The notes under the pieces: generated by a model
Told to the model about the DNA's origin: nothing
Seen by the model: the letters and a program-made list of their open reading frames with translations, nothing else
The model's database searches: none
Shown here: in pieces, positions 7,470 through 15,575 of the stretch
Layout: every line of letters starts with the position of its first letter
Numbering within the stretch: position 1 is the first letter of the stretch
Program-made: the position numbers and the translations under genes
Assembly: GCA_003513495.1 (NCBI GenBank)
Contig: DOPM01000025.1
Span: 4,115-68,114 of the forward strand
Reading direction: 5' to 3'
DNA: 64,000 bases
DNA from: Desulfosporosinus sp.
GTDB taxonomy: Bacteria > Bacillota > Desulfitobacteriia > Desulfitobacteriales > Desulfitobacteriaceae

Positions 7470-8924
7470 TCATTGAATTGAGTAGGCATTGGCTAAAACG
7501 AAGGTAGTACCATCATAGTCATATTCTTGTGTGAATCTTGTCTTGGCATTCCCTTGTGAACCTACACTGAAGTTATCTTGAGTCATACTGATTCCCTTTT
7601 TTGTGATTTGCCATTCTCCATTGTCTCCCGCTGTAGCGTCCCAAAGGACATTATATCCGTCTTTGCCATTCCAATTAATCAACGTTAATTCTGGATAACC
7701 CCCACTCTCCCCACTTGTCGTTATAAGTCCTAAAACGGGGAAGGTCATTCCTTCTAGATGATATAACTTGATGCTTATTGGATACAGGGAAAAGTCAAGT
7801 TTCGTATCACTACTTCCAATCTGAACCTTTGTTTGCTCTTCAAATGCTTTACCATTCCAACCTAAGACAGCAAGTGAGCGTGTTTGATGGTAATAGGCGA
7901 TCAGCTCGTTTTGCTTATCGTTATCTAAGTCAAAAAGATAATGATCATTTTCAGGAACCCTATATCCCCGAGGCAGCACCTCTTCAGTAATTTGTTTAGG
8001 GACAGGAGCATCCGAGGAGGTGGTTACTTGCTTAGCAGATACGGTATGGGTATGGTTGTCCAGGGCTAAATATCGGCGATCTATATTATCCGAACTTAAA
8101 CTAGACTCGCTTTTCTTAAAAAGGTAGGTAGTGTCCTTGTATTTGCGTCCGGGTATGATGGTCAGTGATTCTCCACCAAAGTAGTCGCCAGGGCGGGCCC
8201 CAGCGTTCCTTATCAGGCTTATATGTAAGTTGTAGTTTCCAGGAGCTAGGTCGTTTGCACTTACAATTCCTGTCTCCTTGTCGTATTGCACATGAACTGA
8301 TGTTCCATCACTTGTGGTTAATTTTACCTTCGGTTTGTCCGTCGATGTTACAGTTTCTAGGTGGATGTAGTCGCTTAAGGCAAGTTTAAACTCAAAGGCT
8401 CCAAAAGGAGGTTTAACAATTGCATTAAACTTGGAAATGAGATCATTTCCACTGATCGCCATAAAGGCGCTTGAATCTTTCATTAACTCAAGCTCATTAA
8501 GAAGACCTTTAGCCTCAGAGAAATACTTATCTTTTCCAGATCCAGTATTATAGAAGTCCTCATAAAGTGGTTTTAACCGCTCTATTTCCCGGGCAGCCAA
8601 TTTTGCCAAGCTATTTGCATACGCTTCTGACGATGGATAGTTCTCCTTTAAGATTTTTAAAATCTCAGCTGATCTTGCCTTATCACTAAAATTAATCTCA
8701 AACAACTGTCCATAGGCAAACGCTGCTTTGGTGTGCTGTGGAAAATCAAAAATGAAGGATCGGTACACCTCATCTGCTTCAGATGCTTGTCCATTATTAA
8801 GAAGCGTGGCAGCCATGGTTAACCTCTGATTAGGTTGATAAACCTTCTTAATGTAGTAGCTTGATCCAGATACTACTAGACAAATTGTTAATATTATTAA
8901 AATGTGTTTCTTGTTCCACTTCAA
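7470..8924 (-). CDS. Membrane-anchored extracytoplasmic protein with TPR-like repeats
   Basis: 484 aa. A single N-terminal hydrophobic anchor (about 8-25, no lipobox Cys) is followed by helical repeats at about 33-125 (TLLNNGQASEADEVYRSFI, AAFAYGQLFEINFSDKARSA, ILKENYPSSEAYANSLAKLA) that resemble TPR units. A beta-rich middle region includes PGNYNLHISLIRN. From about 325 there is a C-terminal region resembling FG-GAP/VCBS-type surface domains (LFDLDNDKQNELIAYYHQTRSLAVLGWNGKAF). No enzyme motif is seen. The stop is followed by a terminator, so it is monocistronic. Function unknown. Confidence 0.65.
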   Translation of the reverse strand: MKWNKKHILIILTICLVVSGSSYYIKKVYQPNQRLTMAATLLNNGQASEADEVYRSFIFDFPQHTKAAFAYGQLFEINFSDKARSAEILKILKENYPSSEAYANSLAKLAAREIERLKPLYEDFYNTGSGKDKYFSEAKGLLNELELMKDSSAFMAISGNDLISKFNAIVKPPFGAFEFKLALSDYIHLETVTSTDKPKVKLTTSDGTSVHVQYDKETGIVSANDLAPGNYNLHISLIRNAGARPGDYFGGESLTIIPGRKYKDTTYLFKKSESSLSSDNIDRRYLALDNHTHTVSAKQVTTSSDAPVPKQITEEVLPRGYRVPENDHYLFDLDNDKQNELIAYYHQTRSLAVLGWNGKAFEEQTKVQIGSSDTKLDFSLYPISIKLYHLEGMTFPVLGLITTSGESGGYPELTLINWNGKDGYNVLWDATAGDNGEWQITKKGISMTQDNFSVGSQGNAKTRFTQEYDYDGTTFVLANAYSIQ

Positions 8925-9042
8925 GTCTTTTCCCCCTTAGGTCATATATGTCGTTTTACCAATTCCCGGGAGCCCTATTTTCTTAGATAATACTGGCGTT
9001 AGTCTAATAATTCTTTATGAATGGAGAAATTCCTCCATACAA

Positions 9043-9078
9043 TATAAAAAATCCCCACCTTGCGAAAGGGTGGAGATT
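9043..9078 (-). terminator. Terminator of the sigma54 activator gene
   Basis: Minus strand ATCtCCACC/GGTGGgGAT with a ~9-nt loop and TTTTTTAT. Confidence 0.8.
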
Positions 9079-9106
9079 GAAACTATAGCCAGCTATGTCT
9101 TGGCTA

Positions 9107-10516
9107 TTAGTCTTCCATTTTTATGCCGTAACGGTGTAATTTATTGTAAAAGGCGCGTCTCGAGATTCCCAAAGACTTCATGGTGTTCGTGCGGTTATTA
9201 TTATTATTGGCCAAGGCTAAGAGAATCAGTTCTTTTTCGAACCTTGCAACGTTTTCTTTCACAGCATATGGCTTATTTTGAACACTTGAGTATTGCCCAT
9301 CGGCGGTCGTAAATCGTGCAGGCAAATGCCGAATCTCGATCATGTCGCCCCCACAAACGATGCTGGCGTGTTCCAATACATTTTGTAATTCTCGAATGTT
9401 TCCAGGCCAGTCATAAGCCTGAAATATGCTCATTACTTGGGGAGATAAAGTCAACTCATAATCAACTTGTCGAGCGAACTGTTTTAGAAATGTTTTTGAC
9501 AGTGCCAATAGATCATCCTTGCGCTCGCGAAGCGGAGTTAGAATAAGAGGAACAATATTCAGTCGATAGTACAGGTCACGCCGAAATGTTTCATTCTGAA
9601 CCATACTCTCTAAATCCCGATTGGTGGCTGCAATGACTCGAATATCAATTTTAATAGTCTTTGTACCACCTACCCTTTCAAATTCCTTTTCTTGTAACAC
9701 ACGCAGCAATTTAGCTTGCATGGTAAGGCTCATATCCCCGATTTCGTCAAGAAAAATTGTACCACTATTAGCAAGTTCAAACTTACCTAGCTTGCCCCCT
9801 TTTTTAGCCCCTGTAAAAGCTCCATCTTCATATCCAAACAATTCACTTTCGATTAAATCCTCTGGTATGGCAGCACAATTCACCTTAATCATAGGCTTGT
9901 CCTTACGCCGGCTGGAATTATGAACAGCCCTGGCTAAGACTTCTTTGCCAACCCCACTTTCACCCAGGATCAGAACCGTACTTTCAGTACGTGCTACTTT
10001 AGCTGCTAAGACCAACGTTTCCTTCAGCCGACTGTTTTGCCCTACATATTCCTTGAAGGAATGAGGCAATTTCTCCCACTGTTCTAACTGTTCTTTCAAA
10101 TAATCCGCTATACCTTTTGTTTGCTCCAACTCACTTTTTAATTGAACAACTTCGTTCACATTCCTGAAAATTGAAATAGCACCGATAATTTTCCCATTAT
10201 CATAAAAAGGAAACGTACTTCCTACCACATTCATATCTAGAGATTCTAAGTAACCGACATTATTGCTGCTGGCTACCCCTGTGCGTAGTACTTTAATTGT
10301 CCTTGAGCCAGGTTCAAGTTCTTCCAACCTTCGACCTAAAGCATTGGATACCGGCACACCCAAAACCTTAGAATAGGCTTCGTTAAGGTAAACAATGACT
10401 GTATCTGAATCAATAACTAATACGACATCGTTTATGTTATTTAGGATTGTAAAGAAGAGTTCGTTATCCCATTTACGAATGACCTTAGTTGTTACTGCAT
10501 GGGTTCCTACAAACAT
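9107..10516 (-). CDS. PAS-domain sigma-54-dependent transcriptional activator
   Basis: 469 aa enhancer-binding protein. An N-terminal PAS sensor domain (about 20-130: INDVVLVIDSDTVIVYLNEAY...PFYDNGKIIGAISIFRNV) is linked by a short coiled coil to an AAA+ domain with Walker A GESGVGKE, ESELFGYEDGAFTGAKKGG (GAFTGA sigma54 contact loop) and FLDEIGDM (Walker B), and ends in a Fis-type HTH (NRTNTMKSLGISRRAFYNKLHRYGI). There is no response-regulator receiver domain, so it senses a ligand or redox state itself. The adjacent membrane protein gene (10711-11406) has a matching -24/-12 promoter and is the likely target. A GTATAC-containing palindrome in its own leader suggests autoregulation. Confidence 0.92.
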   Translation of the reverse strand: MFVGTHAVTTKVIRKWDNELFFTILNNINDVVLVIDSDTVIVYLNEAYSKVLGVPVSNALGRRLEELEPGSRTIKVLRTGVASSNNVGYLESLDMNVVGSTFPFYDNGKIIGAISIFRNVNEVVQLKSELEQTKGIADYLKEQLEQWEKLPHSFKEYVGQNSRLKETLVLAAKVARTESTVLILGESGVGKEVLARAVHNSSRRKDKPMIKVNCAAIPEDLIESELFGYEDGAFTGAKKGGKLGKFELANSGTIFLDEIGDMSLTMQAKLLRVLQEKEFERVGGTKTIKIDIRVIAATNRDLESMVQNETFRRDLYYRLNIVPLILTPLRERKDDLLALSKTFLKQFARQVDYELTLSPQVMSIFQAYDWPGNIRELQNVLEHASIVCGGDMIEIRHLPARFTTADGQYSSVQNKPYAVKENVARFEKELILLALANNNNNRTNTMKSLGISRRAFYNKLHRYGIKMED

Positions 10517-10539
10517 TTCTATCCTCTCCCCTTTAAACT

Positions 10540-10558
10540 ATGTATAGAAAGTATACAT
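10540..10558. promoter_or_regulatory. Palindrome upstream of the sigma54 activator gene
   Basis: Perfect 7-bp inverted repeat ATGTATA-GAAAG-TATACAT, 24 bp upstream of the activator ATG. It shares GTATACA with the three sites upstream of the -24/-12 promoter at 11535, so it may be an autoregulatory site; it could alternatively contain the -10 box (TATACT) of the activator promoter. Confidence 0.5.
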
Positions 10559-10640
10559 CATATCGAGACAAATCTCACTTCATAGAGAAGAATAAAGGGG
10601 ATTTATTTTTATTAAAACGAAACGATGTTTCTACTGCTAG

Positions 10641-10673
10641 AAAAGAGCGCTGACTTGAGTTAAAGTCAGCGCC
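10641..10673 (-). terminator. Terminator of the 231-aa membrane protein gene
   Basis: Minus strand GCGCTGACT/AGTCAGCGC with an 8-nt loop, followed by TCTTTTCT. Confidence 0.8.
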
Positions 10674-10710
10674 TCCTGCGAGGACATTTTCATTCTTATG
10701 ATAACCTACC

Positions 10711-11406
10711 CTATTTTGCGATTTGTACCTTTGAAGAGGCAGCTTCTAGCTTAGCTAAGAATTTGTGTATGCCGTAGATTCCCAAGACAAAGCAGGCTCC
10801 GCCAATTAGCTCAATTCCTATCCACTGGTATACATTTGTGACGGGAACACTTGAAGCGATAGCTTTATCTGTCGCCCCTTTCATGGCCTCTATCAGAGCA
10901 GGATCACCTCCAGCAGCAGCGACTGCATTTGCATGACCAGCAACCGTTTTGGCAGCGACAGCAGCAGCAGTATGTCCTCCAGAGATTGCTGCGGCTATAG
11001 TAAAGCTCATAAAGGCGTAGTTATTGAAGATCCAAGGTAAGATATCTTTCAGAAAAACGATTAACGATATAAACAGTGCGATATAAATCAGTTTAGAATA
11101 AAATATTGCCTCGACTGTATGAGGATCGGAGTATTTTGTTAGGTTTCCGCCCAGGAGAGGAACCGTAGAAACAACCCATAATTCGATTAAAACTAGGTTG
11201 ATCATTCCGAAGGCACTACCTAGCAGTATTGCAGGAACTTCTTTCATATTCATATGTGCCATAAAGAAAAAAATCATTACAATGAAGGCTGGCCAAGTAT
11301 GCAAATGCATACCTTCCATGACAAATTCCCCTACCATAACAATTGCTAGTAATAAAACTAAGAAGATTATATTCATTTTATTGAAGACACTTGATATTTT
11401 TGCCAT
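10711..11406 (-). CDS. Polytopic membrane protein under sigma-54 control, unknown function
   Basis: 231 aa with about six hydrophobic segments (near 12-28, 38-52, 60-80, 103-120, 128-150, 193-212). A conspicuous AISGGHTAAAVAAKTVAGHANAVAAAGG stretch (Ala/Gly/His rich) lies before the last helix, and a basic tail follows. No transporter or enzyme family is recognised with confidence. The -24/-12 promoter 129 bp upstream and the neighbouring PAS-sigma54 activator suggest induction by a specific signal or substrate, hence perhaps uptake of a small carbon or nitrogen compound; that role is inference. Confidence 0.65.
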   Translation of the reverse strand: MAKISSVFNKMNIIFLVLLLAIVMVGEFVMEGMHLHTWPAFIVMIFFFMAHMNMKEVPAILLGSAFGMINLVLIELWVVSTVPLLGGNLTKYSDPHTVEAIFYSKLIYIALFISLIVFLKDILPWIFNNYAFMSFTIAAAISGGHTAAAVAAKTVAGHANAVAAAGGDPALIEAMKGATDKAIASSVPVTNVYQWIGIELIGGACFVLGIYGIHKFLAKLEAASSKVQIAK

Positions 11407-11534
11407 TTGCTGTATCCCCTTCTTTCAACTTAATTAAAAATTTCAACTAATCTATCGAAAACGCTCCTCCTTCCTTTCTGAAAGCGTAATGTTCTAAGAC
11501 AAATAGTTTGATTTTAAAGACACGATATTGACAG

Positions 11535-11550
11535 TGCAATTTTTATGCCA
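11535..11550 (-). promoter_or_regulatory. Sigma-54 (-24/-12) promoter
   Basis: Minus-strand TGGCATAAAAATTGCA matches the sigma54 consensus TGGCAc-N5-TTGCa; GG and GC are 12 bp apart, the required spacing. It lies 129 bp upstream of the 231-aa membrane protein gene and next to a sigma54 activator gene. Confidence 0.8.
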
Positions 11551-11657
11551 CTATGTTCCCTCTTCCTGTTAACCGGAGTTATTCACCCAAATACAAAAAG
11601 AAACGCTGCCTCCTCGTGGTGAAACCGCCCCAATTAGGTAGTAACCTGTAAATAGAG

Positions 11658-11766
11658 GTATACAATAGTTCAATCATTTAATGCATAAATGTATACACCT
11701 CGATAATGCTCTAATTCTAGTGAAAACTGACAAATAAGATCATAAAACGGTAGAAACGAAGTATAC
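11658..11766. promoter_or_regulatory. Upstream activator sites (three GTATAC palindromes)
   Basis: GTATAC occurs at 11658-11663 (GAGGTATACA), 11691-11696 (TGTATACACCTC) and 11761-11766 (AAGTATACTT). The first two are 33 bp apart (about three helical turns) and form an imperfect inverted pair; they are 110-160 bp upstream of the -24/-12 element, the normal enhancer distance. Probably bound by the Fis-type HTH of the PAS-sigma54 activator. Confidence 0.55.
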
Positions 11767-11793
11767 TTGCACACAAAAGAAGGAGATTAGGTT

Positions 11794-11892
11794 ATGGTAA
11801 TGGAAGGATTTTACATACAAGATCTTGAATTAGTAACCAAAATTCTTTTATGGGGAGGTTTCAATCATGAAAAACTGTACGTTAATCGCTAG
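11794..11892 (+). CDS. Possible 32-aa leader peptide overlapping the next gene
   Basis: ATG 11794 has AGGAGATT upstream; 32 codons, TAG at 11890, overlapping the start of the 166-aa gene at 11867 by 26 nt in another frame. It may couple translation or be a regulatory upstream ORF. Evidence is only the SD and the open frame. Confidence 0.35.
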   Translation: MVMEGFYIQDLELVTKILLWGGFNHEKLYVNR

Positions 11893-12367
11893 CCCAATTA
11901 ACGAAGAAGGTCTTTGGTTAGCCGAAATACTTGAAGTAAAAGGGTGTAAAACCCAGGGGAATGATCTCTTAGAAGTAATCCAAAGGGCAGAAGAATTGAG
12001 AGGTGCCATTGAAACTATTAATGGGCTTCAATTCAACGAAGAAGAGCAGAGAAAGGATCCAGAGGAAAACGACAAGGATGTTATAGGTTATTTCGTATCT
12101 CATAAGAATAAAGCTAATGGATCGATTTGCTCCAATATTAGTGAAGTCTTAGGAATGATTGAGGAATTTGATATTGTCACTGACAGAGGGAGTAAGGCAT
12201 TTAGAAGACACTTAGGGATTCTCATGACACATTTATCACTGGAAATTCCTACCCTTAGCATTGGACCTTGGACTATACAGTGTAAATCTATGAAAAGACA
12301 ATTAGCAACAGCTCCTAAATGGGATGGGTGGAAAGATAAATGGAATGGCAGTGAGGAAACTGCTTAA
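11867..12367 (+). CDS. Hypothetical protein with a possible HicB-like N-terminal domain
   Basis: 166 aa, ATG with GGGGAGG nine bases upstream. Residues 1-50 (LIASPINEEGLWLAEILEVKGCKTQGNDLLEV) follow the HicB pattern of a strand, an EG turn, an A-x-x-x-x-x-GC-x-TQG motif and a helix. The remainder (about 70-166) matches nothing I recognise and has a Trp/Lys-rich C-terminus (WDGWKDKWNG). No HicA toxin is adjacent, so a toxin-antitoxin role is not supported. A strong terminator follows at 12435. Confidence 0.6.
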   Translation: MKNCTLIASPINEEGLWLAEILEVKGCKTQGNDLLEVIQRAEELRGAIETINGLQFNEEEQRKDPEENDKDVIGYFVSHKNKANGSICSNISEVLGMIEEFDIVTDRGSKAFRRHLGILMTHLSLEIPTLSIGPWTIQCKSMKRQLATAPKWDGWKDKWNGSEETA

Positions 12368-12434
12368 GATATGTAATTCCTAAATTTCTAGAACCCTCGA
12401 AAAACTAGTGCTTTCTGATCAATATAAAATAGAT

Positions 12435-12472
12435 ACGCCCTGAAAGTTTCATACTTTCAGGGCGTTTGTTCT
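12435..12472 (+). terminator. Terminator of the HicB-like gene
   Basis: 12-bp perfect stem ACGCCCTGAAAG/CTTTCAGGGCGT with a 7-nt loop, followed by TTGTTCT. Confidence 0.85.
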
Positions 12473-12543
12473 AAATTTCGATTTATGTGACCGTTACGCA
12501 ACGGAAATCATGTCAACATTTGGGTAGGTAGATGCAGTTCGAT

Positions 12544-12636
12544 CTATTCATATCCCTCGGTATACTCATTTATTGGCAACGCTCTCAGTAAAGAGGGTAT
12601 CATGCCCACTATAACCAAGATAATTATCAATTTCAT
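12544..12636 (-). CDS. 30-aa single-TM peptide
   Basis: ATG 12636 preceded by AAAGGAG (nine bases). The product starts MKLIIILVIVGMIPSLLRAL and ends NEYTEGYE: a hydrophobic helix with a short acidic tail. It follows another small membrane protein gene (12712-12849) by 75 nt on the same strand. Real translation is plausible from SD and composition; function unknown. Confidence 0.5.
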   Translation of the reverse strand: MKLIIILVIVGMIPSLLRALPINEYTEGYE

Positions 12637-12711
12637 CGGCCATCACTCCTTTCGTGCGTTTTTGCAAGTTTATATATTAACTATAAACGAGATATGTTTC
12701 ATTTTAATGAC

Positions 12712-12849
12712 CTATTTGTGTAGAATTTGTGAAGACTCCTCATTGTTTTGAGTTTTAAGTCTACTACTACTTGAAAGAGTCATGTAGCATAACCCGTAGC
12801 CCAAAATACTAAAGCAGATGGATGTTAACAAAAAATCGAATCCATTCAT
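12712..12849 (-). CDS. 45-aa single-TM protein
   Basis: Start ATG 12849, preceded by GGAGGAG at good spacing; a longer frame from 12903 has no SD. Begins MNGFDFLLTSICFSILGYGL, one membrane helix followed by a polar tail (SSSSRLKTQNNEESS). Probably in one transcript with the 30-aa peptide downstream. The pair recalls tiny subunits such as KdpF, but no kdp gene is near and I do not claim that identity. Confidence 0.55.
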   Translation of the reverse strand: MNGFDFLLTSICFSILGYGLCYMTLSSSSRLKTQNNEESSQILHK

Positions 12850-12942
12850 ATAGACTCCTCCTTCAAAATTCGTCTCATATGATATAACGTATTTAAAGGG
12901 CATTTTCTGACGGTCTTTTCTTAAATCGTTAAATGAATTGAC

Positions 12943-13000
12943 GAAAAAAAGGGAACGACTCTTTTTTCACAATCAAAATGTGACAAAAAAGACCGTCCCT
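12943..13000 (-). terminator. Large hairpin terminator of pckA; GGGACGGT-type repeat
   Basis: Minus strand: 22-nt arms (12979-13000 with 12950-12971), imperfect, 7-nt loop, followed by seven T. The arms carry AGGGACGGTC...TGTCACA text, similar to dispersed inverted repeats common in clostridial genomes. It starts 22 bp past the pckA stop. Confidence 0.75.
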
Positions 13001-13021
13001 CTGACACGCTACGTATCTAAA

Positions 13022-14599
13022 CTATGTAATATTAGGACCAGCTGAACGAATATCGGATGAGACGTCCTTAAACCTTTCGAAATTCTGGCAGAAGCTCTTA
13101 GCTAGTGAGCGTGCAGTGTTATCATAAGCCTCAGGATCTTGCCAAGTATTTCGCGGAGTTAAAACCTCGACAGGTACTCCTGTTACCATTTCAGGAATAA
13201 GGATTCCAAAGACGGGATCAGGCTGATAAGAAACCTTTTCTAACTCCCCATTTAATGTGGCAGTTATCATGGCTCTAGTATAGTTTAAATTCATCCGTTT
13301 CCCAACTCCATAAGGTCCTCCAGACCAGCCGGTATTGACTAAATATACTTTCGCTTGATGCTCGTCAATGCGTTTTCCCAACATATTCGCATAAACAGCC
13401 GGACTTAAAGGTAAAAAGGGTTCCCCAAAGCATGTTGAAAATGTGACTTGAGGTTCTGTGACACCCCGCTCAGTACCCGCAAGCTTTGAGGTGTAGCCAG
13501 AAAGAAAATGATACATAGCTTGCTCTTTGGTGAGTTTTGAGATCGGTGGTAATACTCCAAAAGCATCAGCAGTCAAAAAAACAACCACACGGGGGTGGCC
13601 GGCTAGACCAGGGATTATCGCATTATCAATATAGTTTACCGGATAACCTGCGCGGGTATTTTCGGTAAGCGAATTATCATTGTAATCTGGTGCTTTAGAA
13701 TCTTTGTCTAAAACGACATTCTCAATGACTGTTCCAAAGCGAATCGCATTCCAGATCTGAGGTTCCTTTTCCTCGGACAGGTTAATGCACTTAGCATAGC
13801 AACCCCCTTCAAAATTGAATATACCATTTCCCGACCAACCATGCTCATCATCCCCAATGAGACTGCGCTCAGGATCAGCGGATAGAGTTGTTTTGCCTGT
13901 TCCGGATAGCCCGAAGAAAAGCGCTACATCACCCTCCGCCCCGACATTTGCAGAGCAGTGCATAGGTAAAACTTCACGGAAGGGCATTAAGTAATTGAGA
14001 ACACTAAAAATCGACTTCTTCATTTCTCCAGCGTACTCAGTGCCGCCTAAGATAATGACTTTTTTCTCAAGAGACAGAATAACATAAGCTTCAGAGTTGG
14101 TTCCATCTGTTTTAGGATCCGCCGTTAGACCCGGCGTACATATCATCGTAAACTCAGGTTGGTGAACCTCTAATTGCTCAATGGTTGGTCGAATAAACAA
14201 CTGCTGAACAAAAATATTATGCCAAGCGTACTCATTAATGACTCTGATTGGCATACTATATTTGTCATCCGCTCCAGCGAACCCGTCAAACACGAAATAC
14301 TCTTTAGTTTCTAAATAGGCTAAAGCCCTTTGATAAAGATTATCAAAGGTTTCAGGGCTGATTGATTTGTTCACGTTTCCCCAAGCAATTTGACTACGAA
14401 TAGAATCCTCGTCAACAATAAAGCGATCTTTTGGAGAGCGTCCGGTATAGTTTCCAGTAGTGCAACAAAGTGCACCGGTATTGGACAGCACTCCTTCCTG
14501 TCGGGCTAAGGCCATTTCTACAAGCATGCTTACTGGCAAGTTTCTGCCGACAGGAGGTTTTATTGTGAACAGACGATCTATACTGGAACTGGTATCCAT
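13022..14599 (-). CDS. pckA: Phosphoenolpyruvate carboxykinase (ATP)
   Basis: 525 aa, the usual length. Catalyses oxaloacetate + ATP to PEP + CO2 + ADP, cytosolic, for gluconeogenesis or anaplerosis. Seen: N-terminal TGRSPKDRFIVDE, substrate-binding RVINEYAWHNIFVQQLFIRP, kinase-1a P-loop GLSGTGKTTLSADP (about 230-243), metal site LIGDDEHGW...FNFEGGCYAKC, and NTGWSGGPYGVGKRMNLNYTRAMI. Single gene with its own terminator. Upstream (14600-14760) is AT-rich with a GTATAC at 14683, but no -24/-12 element, so sigma-A control is likely. Confidence 0.97.
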   Translation of the reverse strand: MDTSSSIDRLFTIKPPVGRNLPVSMLVEMALARQEGVLSNTGALCCTTGNYTGRSPKDRFIVDEDSIRSQIAWGNVNKSISPETFDNLYQRALAYLETKEYFVFDGFAGADDKYSMPIRVINEYAWHNIFVQQLFIRPTIEQLEVHQPEFTMICTPGLTADPKTDGTNSEAYVILSLEKKVIILGGTEYAGEMKKSIFSVLNYLMPFREVLPMHCSANVGAEGDVALFFGLSGTGKTTLSADPERSLIGDDEHGWSGNGIFNFEGGCYAKCINLSEEKEPQIWNAIRFGTVIENVVLDKDSKAPDYNDNSLTENTRAGYPVNYIDNAIIPGLAGHPRVVVFLTADAFGVLPPISKLTKEQAMYHFLSGYTSKLAGTERGVTEPQVTFSTCFGEPFLPLSPAVYANMLGKRIDEHQAKVYLVNTGWSGGPYGVGKRMNLNYTRAMITATLNGELEKVSYQPDPVFGILIPEMVTGVPVEVLTPRNTWQDPEAYDNTARSLAKSFCQNFERFKDVSSDIRSAGPNIT

Positions 14600-14882
14600 C
14601 TCTAATTAACCCCCCAGTTTCTTAATTATGTATCACGGTATACCAGCATAAGCAAGCAGAAACCGCATCTATTTTGCTTATTGTATACATTGAACAATTT
14701 TTAACTCTATACGTTATATTAACAGAAATAGTCCATCTTTTCCAAGTATTTTTTCTAAGAAAAAGGCGATTTAACGAAAAAGATTGATCAGCTGACTTGG
14801 AAGTCTGTCTATTAGAGTTTTTGCAACTCTTAAGCAGGTTTTTTAATCTTTCTATCGAATCTAATATTAGAGGTGATTAATA

Positions 14883-15092
14883 ATGAAGACTCAATATCTG
14901 GTTATACCGGTTTCCGGGGAAGATCGTCAACGTCTCAATTATGTGTGTACTAAACTTGGCATTACAATTGAACAATTCTTTAACACTGCGCTTCGTGAAG
15001 GGGAAATGGAGATACTTAGTACTGAAGCATTTAAACAAGGTGGTGCTTTTTGGAACAATGAAGAGCACCCTTTTAAAAATGACTCAGAATAA
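14883..15092 (+). CDS. Small hypothetical protein, possible ribbon-helix-helix-like
   Basis: 69 aa, ATG with GAGGTG upstream. Starts MKTQYLVIPVSGEDRQRLNYV, then KLGITIEQFFNTALREGEMEIL: a beta strand, a helix and another helix, reminiscent of ribbon-helix-helix proteins, but no family match is certain. The tail is acidic. The 104-aa gene 100 bp downstream on the same strand may be co-regulated. Confidence 0.55.
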   Translation: MKTQYLVIPVSGEDRQRLNYVCTKLGITIEQFFNTALREGEMEILSTEAFKQGGAFWNNEEHPFKNDSE

Positions 15093-15192
15093 GCAAAAAT
15101 TCCTTTTACTATATGTGACTTTATACTATAATTGCTTTAGTTGTCCAGAAAATCACATAAGCTAATCGAATGCACTTAAAGGTGGTGAAGGT

Positions 15193-15507
15193 ATGAATGA
15201 CAATAATAAATCTGACTTAGACCGTTTGACTGAAAGCTTGGAAAAGAGGCAATCTGAAAAACCCCTGGGTATGGTAAGCTTTACTGATTTGTTTACTCCA
15301 ACGTTTATGTCTACTTACACCCAATTCGCTAACTTTGGTGAACTACTTGTAGCTGGTAAGTTTAAAGTAAATAGTTTAGAGGAATTTATGGCTCTTCTCA
15401 ATGAAGAGTTCGATAAATTCATTAGCAAAACCACTAAATTCAAAAGCTGGGAAGAGATGCAATCAACGGCTGTCTCTGATTATTTCAAAAGACAAGAAAG
15501 TCAGTAG
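15193..15507 (+). CDS. Hypothetical protein, 104 aa
   Basis: ATG with AGGTGGTGAAGG upstream. Soluble, mostly helical, with central region VSFTDLFTPTFMSTYTQFANFGELLVAGKF and a Lys/Glu-rich C-terminus (EEFDKFISKTTKFKSWEEM). No recognised domain. Followed by a strong terminator at 15525. Confidence 0.6.
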   Translation: MNDNNKSDLDRLTESLEKRQSEKPLGMVSFTDLFTPTFMSTYTQFANFGELLVAGKFKVNSLEEFMALLNEEFDKFISKTTKFKSWEEMQSTAVSDYFKRQESQ

Positions 15508-15524
15508 AATACAGTTTCGATATC

Positions 15525-15565
15525 AAAGCCATCACCTAATCATATTAGAGTGATGGCTTTTTTGT
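15525..15565 (+). terminator. Terminator after the 104-aa gene
   Basis: Stem AAAGCCATCAC/GTGATGGCTTT with poly-T; on the reverse strand it can also serve other transcripts. Confidence 0.85.
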
Positions 15566-15575
15566 ATTATTTCTT

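Noticed and set aside
11867..12367. HicAB toxin-antitoxin system
   Set aside because: Only a HicB-like N-terminal pattern is visible; there is no HicA gene adjacent.
12544..12849. The two tiny membrane proteins as KdpF-like subunits
   Set aside because: No kdpABC nearby and similarity is limited to one hydrophobic helix.
14683..14688. GTATAC upstream of pckA as a further activator site
   Set aside because: No -24/-12 element accompanies it; it is more likely part of an AT-rich sigma-A promoter.
14814..14845. Hairpin AGAGTT/AACTCT followed at a distance by TTTTTT
   Set aside because: The T run starts several bases after a weak 6-bp stem, so it does not fit a standard terminator or attenuator.
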